Of a DNA stretch of 64,000 bases, positions 18,113 to 27,073 are shown one piece after another. The position numbers and the translations under genes were made by a program. Below the pieces are notes generated by a model, which was not told where the DNA came from, searched no databases, and was given only the letters and a program-made list of their open reading frames with translations. This DNA is from Planctomycetota bacterium (GTDB lineage: Bacteria; Planctomycetota; Planctomycetia; Pirellulales; Lacipirellulaceae): positions 186,001-250,000 of the forward strand of contig JAJDEF010000022.1 of assembly GCA_029259945.1 (NCBI GenBank), written 5' to 3'. Position 1 is the stretch's first letter; each line of letters begins with the position of its first letter.

Positions 18113-18717
18113 AAATGTATCGGCAATCCCACCATTATGGGCGTAGATCCCATGGCTGGTATTGTTCTGTAGGTGTTGTCTTCGATCAAAATCCGAACGA
18201 CGGTGCCATTAGGATTGATTTCGATCCCATCTCCGCTGGACTCGATCGTGTTATTTGAAATGAGTAACGAATCAGATGACTGCAGTCTCTCGACATGGAT
18301 TGCTTCTTGGGCAAAGCCAGAAATTTTCAGATTACTGATTTGCGACGGATTGGCAGTACCAACCTGGATTTTGAAGTCAAAGCCACGTGTCGCGCCGACT
18401 CCACCAAAAACCTTGACTTGATTCGTAGGCGAGGGGCCTGCAATTTGAACATCATCGGTGATTAACAACGGGCCATTGATTATTTCGATACCTTGCGCCA
18501 TATCGGACGCATTGAGATTGAACGTAATAGTGTCAAGGCCTGGGCTAATATTAGCCTCATCGATTGCCCATCTCAAAGATCCGGTGCTTGAGTCAAGTAT
18601 GTTGTCTACCGAGAAAGGAGCTAGCATACGGCGATCTTCGAGTGCCTCCAGCCGCAGTAAACGCGATTCCTGAGTAATCCGGCTTTTTTTCACTGGTCGC
18701 TTGAACAGGCCGAACAT
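18016..18717 (-). CDS. beta-helix/dockerin surface protein, N-terminal part before a frameshift
   Basis: From ATG 18717 the protein begins MFGLFKRPVKKSRITQ and carries the planctomycete-type leader RLLRLEALEDRRMLA at about residues 19-33. A beta-helix start follows (STGSLRWAIDEANISPGLDTITFNL). The sequence stays family-like to about 18170 (VRILIEDNTYR), then turns into unrelated residues to its stop. One added A in the coding strand near 18164-18170 would give YRNNTSHGIYAHNGG and join it to the downstream frame. The full product would be about 1120 aa. A real inactivation and a sequencing error are both possible. Confidence 0.7.
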   Translation of the reverse strand: MFGLFKRPVKKSRITQESRLLRLEALEDRRMLAPFSVDNILDSSTGSLRWAIDEANISPGLDTITFNLNASDMAQGIEIINGPLLITDDVQIAGPSPTNQVKVFGGVGATRGFDFKIQVGTANPSQISNLKISGFAQEAIHVERLQSSDSLLISNNTIESSGDGIEINPNGTVVRILIEDNTYRTIPAMGSTPIMVGLPIHFWTSLIIPSSVIVSQAFCMTHLMRLSTFEVIE

Positions 18718-18910
18718 GCTCTCCACCTTTTCTTCTGCAATGCATCTATTGAACTCAGGCCGCAGCAATTCGTAGCGGATCACTGTTGACCCAACGAAGT
18801 AGAACCCCTTATTGTCCACCTTGGTAACAAAAAAACAAGCCTTAACAATGGGGTGTTCTGGCATGTCATTATTACTTGTGTCCAATCACTCTTTTGGTAA
18901 GGGAATACTG

Positions 18911-19582
18911 ATGAAAGCTGTGCACAGAATTGGCAAGATCGCTGGCATCGTCCTGATAAACACCATTTTCGCCTCAAGCTCAGATGCAGCCACAATTTAC
19001 GAGAGCGGCCATTTAGGAACCACTGGAGTTTCTGCTCAACAACTTTTCGACCAGACCGTCCCCGGCTCCAATGTGAACTTGAGTGTCTTCCTAGGCGCAA
19101 GATTTGAAATACTACAACCTGCAAATACAACCCGTGTTGGCGGTCACTTTGTTGGTTTTGGTGAGGGAGACTCGATATTCGGTGCGATTATTGCTTTGAC
19201 CGGCGAATCTGATTTACCCGACTCCTTCGACCTCTCAACTTTCGACTTGCTAGGCGGCACGAAAATCGATTTGCCATTAGAGTCCAACGAGGTTTTTGGG
19301 GAATTAGACCTATTTCTAAGTCCAGGATGGTATGCAGTGGTTTTTGGTGGAAGCATGTTTGGTGCCGCCCTTGGAGGGGGGGCAGTTCGTAATAATACTG
19401 ACATAGGCATACCCAGCTACATCCAAGCGCAACAAATCATCGGTGGTTGGGCAAATATGAGCCCAAACTTTCGCAACCATCGTTTCGTCGTCGAAGGCAC
19501 AGTCATCCCCGAACCGGCAACTATTGTACTTCTAGGAACTTGCGGAGTTCTGCTTTTGCTGAAACGCCGAAGAGCCGTGTGA
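18911..19582 (+). CDS. PEP-CTERM sorting-domain protein, copy 1
   Basis: The start is ATG 18911, with AAGGGA upstream; it opens a signal peptide (MKAVHRIGKIAGIVLINTIF then SSSDAA). The mature part is about 170 residues of beta-rich sequence (TIYESGHLGTTGVSAQQLFD, ARFEILQPANTTRVGGHFVGF, WYAVVFGGSMFG). The C-terminus is a canonical PEP-CTERM tail: VIPEPATIVLLG, a hydrophobic helix and KRRRAV. Such proteins are recognised by an exosortase and attached to the envelope or released; no exosortase gene is in this window. The next gene is its paralogue. The mature domain has no function I can name. Confidence 0.82.
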   Translation: MKAVHRIGKIAGIVLINTIFASSSDAATIYESGHLGTTGVSAQQLFDQTVPGSNVNLSVFLGARFEILQPANTTRVGGHFVGFGEGDSIFGAIIALTGESDLPDSFDLSTFDLLGGTKIDLPLESNEVFGELDLFLSPGWYAVVFGGSMFGAALGGGAVRNNTDIGIPSYIQAQQIIGGWANMSPNFRNHRFVVEGTVIPEPATIVLLGTCGVLLLLKRRRAV

Positions 19583-19736
19583 ACTTTGCCTTGCCAGCAT
19601 CCGGCGATCTTCAAGCGATTCGTATCTCAGTTTTCGGCCCGTTCTTTCTGCAAAACGTCTCATGTCTTCTCCCCCTAATTAGCTGGATTCTAAGCACGCA
19701 TTATTCACGCTCACGATTGCTATTGCCGCAGTCTAA

Positions 19737-19745
19737 GGGGGGGGG
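19737..19745. repeat. run of nine G
   Basis: A nine-base G homopolymer lies about 70 bases before the second PEP-CTERM gene. Such runs are prone to length change and to sequencing error. Confidence 0.7.
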
Positions 19746-19813
19746 CGTATACTGCGTCAAGTAGGTGCCCTTAGGCCTCTAGTAGTCAAGTAAACCTCGA
19801 AGGATCGAGCAAA

Positions 19814-20488
19814 ATGTACCAAATAAAAGCAGGGACTTTTTTATTGTTGGCGATGGGCTGTTTTCCGTACATTACCTCTGCGGAAATCATTTACGAAAGC
19901 GGCTCGCTTGGGCTAACTGGGATAACAATGGCCGAATTATCATCCCAAACGATTTCAAGCATTAATGCAAATAACTTCGTTTTTGCAGGAGCCCGATTTC
20001 AAATTGACCAAGCAACTAAGACGACAAGAATCGGAGGACACTTTGTGGCGGAACAGGGTGGGGCAACTTTTTTTGGCGCCGTAGTAAGCCTTTCCGACGA
20101 GGCCGATTTCCCAGATACCGCCGATCTATCAAGTTCAGACGTACTTGGTGTTGCCCAGTTAATTATCCCTGACTCTTCGGACGAGGTTTTCGGCAACCTC
20201 TCGCTAACTCTTCAAACAGGCTGGTACGCAGTAGTTTTTGGAAGCGGCTTGTTTGAAACTTCTGGACGAGGAGCGGTATTAGAGAATGGCTTAGATATTA
20301 ATTCCCCATCGTACATAGGGTGGGAAATAAACGTTCCAGACACAGGCTGGTTTAATCTTCACGAAATAGGGGACTTCGAGAATCACCATTTCGTCGTCGA
20401 AGGCGCAATCATCCCCGAACCAGCAACCACTGTCCTTCTAGGAACTTGTGGAGTTCTGCTTTTGCTGAAACGCAGAAGAGCCGTGTGA
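19814..20488 (+). CDS. PEP-CTERM sorting-domain protein, copy 2 (tandem paralogue)
   Basis: A 224-aa protein with signal peptide (GTFLLLAMGCFPYITSAE) and the same architecture as its upstream neighbour: IIYESGSLGLTGITMAEL, ARFQIDQATKTTRIGGHFV, WYAVVFGSGLFETSGRG. The tail IIPEPATTVLLGTCGVLLLL-KRRRAV is nearly identical to copy 1. The two mature domains are clearly homologous but diverged, while the DNA of the last 100 bases is about 92% identical. AAGGA lies 9 bases before the start. A local duplication is the likely origin. Envelope location is inferred from the sorting signal. Confidence 0.82.
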   Translation: MYQIKAGTFLLLAMGCFPYITSAEIIYESGSLGLTGITMAELSSQTISSINANNFVFAGARFQIDQATKTTRIGGHFVAEQGGATFFGAVVSLSDEADFPDTADLSSSDVLGVAQLIIPDSSDEVFGNLSLTLQTGWYAVVFGSGLFETSGRGAVLENGLDINSPSYIGWEINVPDTGWFNLHEIGDFENHHFVVEGAIIPEPATTVLLGTCGVLLLLKRRRAV

Positions 20489-20570
20489 ACTCTGCCGTCT
20501 CCGCGCCTCTGCGAGAAAACACTCCACGGACTAGCCGTCACGTCCTAGGCGGTCTACCATTTCAGTTGCT

Positions 20571-21965
20571 ATGTCATCTTCTGACGAGACTCCTGAAATC
20601 GATCCTTCGGAAAAATCTGAACCGGCCGACACAACACCACCCAAAACGCAGGCTGAGTTTTTTTTGCGTGCCGGCGAAAAAGTCCGTGCAAAATTCCCCC
20701 AAACTCCGGGCGTTTATCTTTTCCAAGACCAAGCGGGGCGGGTGATCTATGTGGGCAAGGCGAAAAGTCTGCGTGCCCGCGTCGGTAGCTATTTCCTTAA
20801 AGCCGCCGCCGAAGATCAACGGACGACTCGACTAGTACGCGAAGCCTACGACGTCGACTACCTCGATGCAGAAAGCGAGGTCGATGCGCTGCTGATGGAA
20901 TCGCGGCTGATCAAAGATATTCAGCCCAAGTACAACCGCGAACTCCGCGATGACAAAAGCTTTCCTTATCTGCAAATTACCACACACGAAGATTTCCCTC
21001 GTATCGAGATCACCCGCGAACCCCGATCGTCCGGCGTGAAACTCTACGGCCCGTTTACTTCAATCAACAGCCTGCGTGGTGCGTTACAGGTGCTGCAGCG
21101 GGTGTTTCAATTTCGCACGTGCTCGCTTGATATCGCCGAAGATGACGAGCGCTGGCGGTGGTTCCGCCCCTGCCTGTTAGCCTCGATCAAGCAATGCACG
21201 GCACCCTGCAATCTGCGTATCTCGAAACAAGATTACCGAAAAGATATCGCTCGCCTTAAAAAGTTTCTCGAAGGCAAACGCAAGCCGTTGCTCAAAGAAA
21301 TGCGTACCGAAATGCAAGAGGCTGCCTCGAATCAACGCTATGAGCAAGCTGCCCGGCTTCGCGATGAACTACACATGCTCGAGTCGCTCAACGAGCGTGG
21401 TGATTTAGAAAAACACGAACAGCCCGAAGTCTTTTATATGGACCCCAAGAAGGGGTTGGGCGGGTTGCAAAAGGTTTTGAAATTGAAGAATACGCCGCGT
21501 ACTATCGAGGGAATGGATATCGCTCATCTTGGCGGTGACGAAACGGTGGCAAGTCTCGTCCAGTTTATCGATGGTCTGCCATTCAAACCCGGCTATCGCC
21601 GCTATCGAATCCGCGAAGTCGAGGGGATCGACGATTATGCCAGCATGCAAGAAGTTGTATCCCGGCGGTTTGCCGGTTTGCGGGACGAAGGCGACATGTT
21701 CCCTGACATTTTGCTCATCGATGGTGGCAAAGGGCAGTTGAGCCGAGCTGTCAAAGCGTTTGAAGCTCTTTCGATCGAGCCGCCCCTGGTCCTCGCATTA
21801 GCCAAACGCGAAGAGCTCATCTACGTCAACGGCCAAGACGAGCCGTTGCGGTTAAGTCGACATGCTTACGCGCTACGCCTACTTCAATATGTGCGTGACG
21901 AGGCCCATCGATTTGCCCAGCACTATCATCATATCTTGCGAACAAAGAAAACCCTTGGCGAATGA
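20571..21965 (+). CDS. uvrC: excinuclease ABC subunit C, lacking the C-terminal HhH domain
   Basis: UvrC makes the dual incision in nucleotide-excision repair. The GIY-YIG nuclease domain is at about residues 45-125 (PGVYLFQDQAGRVIYVGKAKSLRARVGSYF). The UVR motif for UvrB binding is at about 240-275 (MQEAASNQRYEQAARLRDELHML). The RNase H-like nuclease follows (IEGMDIAHLGGDETVAS, DILLIDGGKGQLSRA) and ends with VRDEAHRFAQHYHHILRTKKTLGE. Usual UvrC proteins (about 600 aa) continue here into tandem helix-hairpin-helix motifs; this one stops at 464 aa. No frameshifted remainder is visible downstream. No strong ribosome-binding site precedes the ATG. Confidence 0.9.
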   Translation: MSSSDETPEIDPSEKSEPADTTPPKTQAEFFLRAGEKVRAKFPQTPGVYLFQDQAGRVIYVGKAKSLRARVGSYFLKAAAEDQRTTRLVREAYDVDYLDAESEVDALLMESRLIKDIQPKYNRELRDDKSFPYLQITTHEDFPRIEITREPRSSGVKLYGPFTSINSLRGALQVLQRVFQFRTCSLDIAEDDERWRWFRPCLLASIKQCTAPCNLRISKQDYRKDIARLKKFLEGKRKPLLKEMRTEMQEAASNQRYEQAARLRDELHMLESLNERGDLEKHEQPEVFYMDPKKGLGGLQKVLKLKNTPRTIEGMDIAHLGGDETVASLVQFIDGLPFKPGYRRYRIREVEGIDDYASMQEVVSRRFAGLRDEGDMFPDILLIDGGKGQLSRAVKAFEALSIEPPLVLALAKREELIYVNGQDEPLRLSRHAYALRLLQYVRDEAHRFAQHYHHILRTKKTLGE

Positions 21966-22027
21966 ATTTTGCACGATTTAGAAACACAGCAAAAATGTGG
22001 CTAGTGGACCGACACAGTTGAATTGGG

Positions 22028-22108
<81 letters not shown>

Positions 22109-22134
22109 ACATGGCAATCCAGCCGTGCGGAGGC

Positions 22135-23379
22135 CTAGGCCGCAACTCGCGTGGGCAGAGCCCCTTGTCGCTCCCCGACGTCGCTCCAACGCCGAATGGC
22201 TATCGCTGCCAAGTGACCGCCGAACGCGATCGATAGCTTCAAAGCGTGTTCAAATTTTTCTTGACGTCCGACAAATGGAATGCAATCGAGATCGCACTCG
22301 GGGTCGGGATCGGTCAAATTGACCGTAGGGGGAGCAAAACCATCTCGTAACGCCAAAATCGAGATCGCCAATTCGACGGCACCTGCTGCGTTGACCAGAT
22401 GCCCCAAAACCGATTTCGTCGAACTCATGCAAATCGCATCCGCTGCCCGGCCAAACGATCTACGAATGCCGCGCGTTTCTACCACATCGTTCTGCAAAGT
22501 GCCTGTCCCGTGGGCGTTGATGTAAGAAATATCCGAAGGCACCAACTTGGCCGTTCGCAGTGTATCTTTAATGAGTCGACTGAGTGCTCCGCTATCCGTG
22601 TTAAGATCTGTCACATGATGAGCATCGCTGCACAGTCGCCCCCCTACGATTTCAGCGTAGATCGGAGCACGTCGTGCGACCGCATGGCTCATGCGTTCTA
22701 ACATCAGCATGGCTGCGCCTTCACCCATGACAAAGCCCGATCGATTCACATCAAACGGCCTGCAAGCCTGCTTCGGGTCTTCGTGATCGGCTAGCACTCG
22801 CATGTTCTGAAATCCGGCAGCCAACACCGGATGAATAGTCTGCACGGCACCTGCGAGAACCATATCGCATTGGTCGGATTGGATTGCGCGAACCGCTTGC
22901 AAGGTGGAGATAGCCCCAGACGAACAGGCCGTTGAATTGCAAAGCCGCGGGCCATAAAGTCGAAAATGCGTGGCGACGTTGGAGCAGAGGGTGTTGGGCA
23001 TTAAACGCTCGGCCCACCCCTGCGACGAATTGGTCGTGTTTTCGCCCGTCCTCAGCGCATGACAGCCTGGCGTCTCTCCCATCACGGCTGCAATCGAACT
23101 GCCAATTCGAGAAGGCTGAATTGCAAAGTTAGAAATCTGGCTATCGTCAATCGCCTCGCCCGCCGCTTGCAACGCGATTGGCAAATCTCTTGCCTGCCGA
23201 CTACTGGTGGCTGGATTGCTAACAGTAGCTCCTAGCATCACCGCGTCGGGCAGACCCCCGACTCCGGTGAGACGACGGACGCCACTGCGACCCTCGCAGA
23301 CGGCTTTCCAGGTCGATTCACGGTCGTTACCGACCGCTGTGACCATGCCGATTCCTGTGACTACTACGCGATCGTGCAT
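22135..23379 (-). CDS. beta-ketoacyl-[acyl-carrier-protein] synthase, KAS I/II type
   Basis: A 414-aa condensing enzyme of fatty-acid or polyketide synthesis. The nucleophile Cys is in NSTACSSGAIS (about residue 163). The two catalytic His are in INAHGTGT (about 295) and STKSVLGHLVNAAGA (about 330). The start reads VVVTGIGMVTAVGND, typical of FabF. It stands alone: no acyl-carrier protein, reductase or dehydratase is adjacent, so I cannot tell FabF from a specialised synthase. It is divergent from mraZ. Confidence 0.85.
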   Translation of the reverse strand: MHDRVVVTGIGMVTAVGNDRESTWKAVCEGRSGVRRLTGVGGLPDAVMLGATVSNPATSSRQARDLPIALQAAGEAIDDSQISNFAIQPSRIGSSIAAVMGETPGCHALRTGENTTNSSQGWAERLMPNTLCSNVATHFRLYGPRLCNSTACSSGAISTLQAVRAIQSDQCDMVLAGAVQTIHPVLAAGFQNMRVLADHEDPKQACRPFDVNRSGFVMGEGAAMLMLERMSHAVARRAPIYAEIVGGRLCSDAHHVTDLNTDSGALSRLIKDTLRTAKLVPSDISYINAHGTGTLQNDVVETRGIRRSFGRAADAICMSSTKSVLGHLVNAAGAVELAISILALRDGFAPPTVNLTDPDPECDLDCIPFVGRQEKFEHALKLSIAFGGHLAAIAIRRWSDVGERQGALPTRVAA

Positions 23380-23728
23380 GGTTGATAGGGGTCCAAGGGG
23401 GCAAATCTATTGTTTGATTGAGCAGCAGTTGATTTCGGGGGCCTATCAATAGGAAAAATGGCAATCGAACGCCACATCGATTGTGGGCTGTAAGCTTCTA
23501 AAAGGAGTCGTTTTTTCGAAGTCAACAGGTGTTCAAAGCCCTGTTTTCTCGGGAAATGCGTCAGGTACTTGCGTTCCTGACGGCAGTCGATAGAATCTCG
23601 TTATTAGTGGGTTTCTCGCCCATTTTGATATTAGTTTATCTTTTATTGCGGGAATCTCACCCTATTACCTACACTCGCCACGGAGGGAGTACACGCATCG
23701 ATTGGCCTACCGGCCCGAAGAAAACTGA
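23380..23728. other. divergent intergenic region, ketoacyl synthase / mraZ
   Basis: About 349 bases. A 73-codon frame from 23529 has a hydrophobic middle but overlaps the mraZ start and lacks a clear start signal, so I do not call it. GGAGGGAG at about 23692 is too far from the mraZ ATG to be its ribosome-binding site. No other structure is seen. Confidence 0.4.
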
Positions 23729-24226
23729 ATGGCAGACGGCGAAAAGCTAGACAACGACCTGTACCTCGGCGAGTGGGCCCGCTCACTCGACGAACGGCAT
23801 CGACTCTCGTTGCCGGTGGAATGGGTAGCCACGCTAGCTGATGAAGCCGGACAGTGCGTGCTAGCAAAAGAACGCCCTGGATGTCTCAGCGTTTGGAATT
23901 CCCAGCGGTGGGAATCCTACCTAGCAGACGGCATGGACTTGGTCAGTAGCAAGATCCGTAGCGGTCGGTTAGCTGGGCGGCTCGATCAGGTGCAGATGCT
24001 GGGGCGGTTATTGTCCACCCGTCATCGCACGGTACCGATCGCTGGACGTGGACGCATCGGCATACCCGATAGTTTTCGCGACTTCCTTGAAGTTGAGCCT
24101 GGAGAAAACCTGATGGTCGTAGGGGCAGCCGTTTGCGTTGAAATTTGGCAGCCCCGTCGTTGGAGCGAACACATTGGCGAACACATGCCAGAGTTTCGAA
24201 AGCTGTTCGATCAGCTGGCCGATTAA
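23729..24226 (+). CDS. mraZ: MraZ-family transcriptional regulator (orphan)
   Basis: A 165-aa protein with two SpoVT/AbrB-like MraZ half-domains. The first is YLGEWARSLDERHRLSLPVEW (about residues 12-32), including the conserved Asp-Arg pair. The second is HRTVPIAGRGRIGIPDSFRDFLEVEPGENLMVVG (about 96-130). MraZ usually heads the division/cell-wall cluster and represses it, but no rsmH, ftsL or mur gene follows here. It stands alone between a ketoacyl synthase and ppk1, so its target is unknown. Confidence 0.82.
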   Translation: MADGEKLDNDLYLGEWARSLDERHRLSLPVEWVATLADEAGQCVLAKERPGCLSVWNSQRWESYLADGMDLVSSKIRSGRLAGRLDQVQMLGRLLSTRHRTVPIAGRGRIGIPDSFRDFLEVEPGENLMVVGAAVCVEIWQPRRWSEHIGEHMPEFRKLFDQLAD

Positions 24227-24425
24227 TCAAAAAACTGAAATGACAAACTAAGACGCCATGCCTAGCCGGCAAAACAAATAGCCTATTTTTACCCGTCCGT
24301 TGTCACCCGGTGCGGGATGCAAGTCGCTAATGGAAGGGCTATGGGGCCACGGATGCCCACAAGACCGTCGGCTGGGCTTGGCGATTTTTTTGACGCCTTA
24401 AAGGATGCGGTCAGATATAGAAATT

Positions 24426-26570
24426 TCAATCTGATTTTTCTTTATCCCCATCTGATCGGTTTTTTTGATTTTTACCGCCATTTGCTGCAGCTAGGAGATC
24501 GCGTTGCGAACGTTGATCTTTTTTACCTTGCTTCGCCTGGGGACGTTGGTAGGTGCCGTCCGGCATTAACATTCGTGCCCGAGAATTGTCGTTGAGATAA
24601 ACGGGCAATATCTCTTCGCAGATGCGATGTTGCAGTTCGGGCGCTTCGATAGGGAACATCACCTCGACGCGACGTTCAAAATTACGGGGCATCCAATCGG
24701 CGCTCGACAGGTAGACCTGCCTCTTGGAACCTTCGCCGAACACAAAGATTCGACTGTGCTCGAGAAATCGATCGACGATGCTGCGAACCCGTATGTTCTC
24801 TGAGATGCCTTCGAGTCCAGGGCGCAGACAACAGACTCCACGGACTACCAGATCGATAGGCACACCGGTCTGGCTTGCCAGATAGAGCGATTCGATCGTT
24901 TCACGGTCGACGAGCGCATTGAGCTTGGCAACGATTCTCGATTTTTTACCCTGCTGTGCACGTTCTGCCTGTTGATTTATGAGTTTGATAGTGCGTCGTT
25001 GCATGTCTTGAGGAGCGACGACAAGTTTTTTCCACTCGTGACCTTGAGAGTAACCTGTTAGAAAATTGAACAGCGCCGTGGCGTCGTCAGCCATCACTTT
25101 ATTAGCGGTGAAAAGGCCCATGTCGGTGTAGAGTTTTGCGGTGGTCGGGTTGTAATTGCCCGTGCCCAAGTGGACGTACCGCCGTACTTTTTTCCCTTCT
25201 TGTCGAACGACCATTGCAAGTTTGCAATGCGTCTTCAGATCCATGAAGCCATAAACAACATGCACCCCAGCACGCTCCATCTGCCGGGCCCAAACAATAT
25301 TGTTGGCTTCATCAAACCGCGCCTTCAATTCGACTAAGGCGGTCACATGCTTGCCGTTTTCTGCAGCTTGAATTAAGGCACGGATAATCGGGCTATCGCC
25401 ACTGGTACGGTAGAGCGTCTGCTTAATCGCAAGTACATGTGGGTCTGCGGCGGCCGATTCAATAAATTGGACAACCGGGTCAAACGAATCAAACGGATGG
25501 TGCAGCAAGATATCACGATCAACAATCTCCGAAAAGATATCGTCCTTGGTGCGCAAACCCAGAGGTTGGCGAGGGCGGAACGGTGATTCGTGCAACGCGT
25601 CCTTTCCCTCTAAACTCGCGAACTCCCGTAGGCTCGTCATGTCGAGCATGCCATTGATGGGGTACACCTCGTTATAGGTCTCGCCATCGACACTAAGCTT
25701 GTTGTGGATGTGTTCCTCGTGGACGAGCATTGCCAGGAGGTCGCGCCCCATGTCGGGTTGCACTTCAAGCCGAACCGCCTCGGAGTGTTGCCGTGCGCGT
25801 AATCGAGTTTCGATCGCTTGCAACATGTCATCTGATTCTTGTTCTAGTAAATCGACGTCCATGTCACGTGTGATTCGAAACGTCGCATGATGGGCGATCT
25901 CGTAGCCGCCAAACAGCTCAGGGAGTTTCAACGCCAAAATGTCTTCCAATGGGATGAAAATGTGCTCGCCAGGTTCTCCGATGTGTACAAAACGAGGCAG
26001 CACTTGCGGGAGTTGAACCACCGCAAAAAGATCTGCGGGCCCGAGCCCACTGGTTCGATGCAAGAGGGCGACTAAATAGAGGCCTCGATTATGGAATCGC
26101 GGACTCGGATGGCTTGGATCGATCGCCATCGGGGTAAGAATCGGAAATGCACGTTGACGGAAGAACTCGCTGACAATCTTTCGCTGCTTTTTACTTAAAT
26201 TCTGTTCGCCAAGAATGTGTATCTCTTCTTTGGCAAGAGCAGGCAAGATGTCGTCGTTAAAGCAGCGATATTGCTCGTCGACCAATTGTTGCGTGCGCTG
26301 AGAAATCTTCACTAACTGCGTGAGCGATCGAAAGCCATCGGCAGCAACATCCTGTGCAGCAACACCGCCAAACGCCTGCTCGCGTAACCCGGCCACCCTC
26401 ACCATAAAGAATTCATCAAGGTTTGAACTAAAAATCGAGAGAAAGTTTACGCGATCGAGCAACGGGTTGGACGAATCTTGCGCCTCTTCTAAAACGCGCG
26501 CATTAAATTCCAACCAACTCAACTCACGGTTGATAAAATGCTCAGGCTGAAATGTCCGACAACTGTCCAT
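24426..26570 (-). CDS. ppk1: polyphosphate kinase 1
   Basis: Makes polyphosphate from ATP, reversibly. From ATG 26570 the protein has 714 aa, the normal length, starting MDSCRTFQPEHFINRELSWLEFNARVLEEA. The upstream extension to TTG 26645 adds no family sequence and has no ribosome-binding site. The phospholipase D-like catalytic half has the autophosphorylated His in VRRYVHLGTGNYNP and a second motif KTHCKLAMVVRQEGKKVRRY. The Arg/Lys-rich tail (QGKKDQRSQRDLLAAANGGK) is an addition beyond the usual end. Confidence 0.93.
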   Translation of the reverse strand: MDSCRTFQPEHFINRELSWLEFNARVLEEAQDSSNPLLDRVNFLSIFSSNLDEFFMVRVAGLREQAFGGVAAQDVAADGFRSLTQLVKISQRTQQLVDEQYRCFNDDILPALAKEEIHILGEQNLSKKQRKIVSEFFRQRAFPILTPMAIDPSHPSPRFHNRGLYLVALLHRTSGLGPADLFAVVQLPQVLPRFVHIGEPGEHIFIPLEDILALKLPELFGGYEIAHHATFRITRDMDVDLLEQESDDMLQAIETRLRARQHSEAVRLEVQPDMGRDLLAMLVHEEHIHNKLSVDGETYNEVYPINGMLDMTSLREFASLEGKDALHESPFRPRQPLGLRTKDDIFSEIVDRDILLHHPFDSFDPVVQFIESAAADPHVLAIKQTLYRTSGDSPIIRALIQAAENGKHVTALVELKARFDEANNIVWARQMERAGVHVVYGFMDLKTHCKLAMVVRQEGKKVRRYVHLGTGNYNPTTAKLYTDMGLFTANKVMADDATALFNFLTGYSQGHEWKKLVVAPQDMQRRTIKLINQQAERAQQGKKSRIVAKLNALVDRETIESLYLASQTGVPIDLVVRGVCCLRPGLEGISENIRVRSIVDRFLEHSRIFVFGEGSKRQVYLSSADWMPRNFERRVEVMFPIEAPELQHRICEEILPVYLNDNSRARMLMPDGTYQRPQAKQGKKDQRSQRDLLAAANGGKNQKNRSDGDKEKSD

Positions 26571-26717
26571 CGAAAGTGTTCCGTTGAGAATCTCGCAAGG
26601 CAACTGCAGGAGGGGATTGCAAACGACGCCTTCTATTATACTCAACGCAAGAAATCGCTATGAAAACAGCGATTTCACGCCGTTTGCAGGGGGCAAGGGC
26701 CTGCCGACTGGGTTGCA

Positions 26718-27041
26718 CTAACCAGACGTATCGAAAACACGCACTTCTGCCCAGCTGTCAGACTGTTCGCTGATGAACTTTTTATGACGCTCAGAATCTT
26801 GATAGCGATCGTGGTCAGCTACGGTAGCAAAGGTCAGAATGAGTCCCACATCATACTGAGTGTCGTTGACAGCGCGCTGATAGGCTTCGGCACGCCGTCC
26901 GGCACTGAAATGGACCGTGCCAGGATGATCGTTCAAGTACTCGTAGCACGCGGCAACCAGCCTATCCTTAGCCCCGTCAGAACGATCTTTGAGCGTGAAA
27001 TAAACCGCGTGTACAAGAGATTCAGATTTACTAGCAGCCAC
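26718..27041 (-). CDS. Dabb (stress-responsive alpha/beta-barrel) domain protein
   Basis: A 107-aa single-domain protein: LVHAVYFTLKDRS at the N-terminus, then GTVHFSAGRRAEAYQRAVNDTQYDVGLILTFATVADHDRYQDSERHKKF in two parts and VRVFDTSG at the end. This is the ferredoxin-like Dabb fold (SF with VH.V.F.LK start), found in small dimeric proteins, often of unknown activity. I choose GTG 27041 because GAGG lies eight bases before it; GTG 27050 is the alternative. It lies 32 bases downstream of ftsH and may be co-transcribed with it. Confidence 0.8.
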   Translation of the reverse strand: MAASKSESLVHAVYFTLKDRSDGAKDRLVAACYEYLNDHPGTVHFSAGRRAEAYQRAVNDTQYDVGLILTFATVADHDRYQDSERHKKFISEQSDSWAEVRVFDTSG

Positions 27042-27073
27042 AAGGAGCACCTCGGAATGAAATCAGTCGTCGT

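Noticed and set aside
23529..23750. 73-codon frame with a hydrophobic segment, before mraZ
   Set aside because: It overlaps the mraZ start, has no ribosome-binding site, and ends in Arg/Trp/Lys-rich nonsense.
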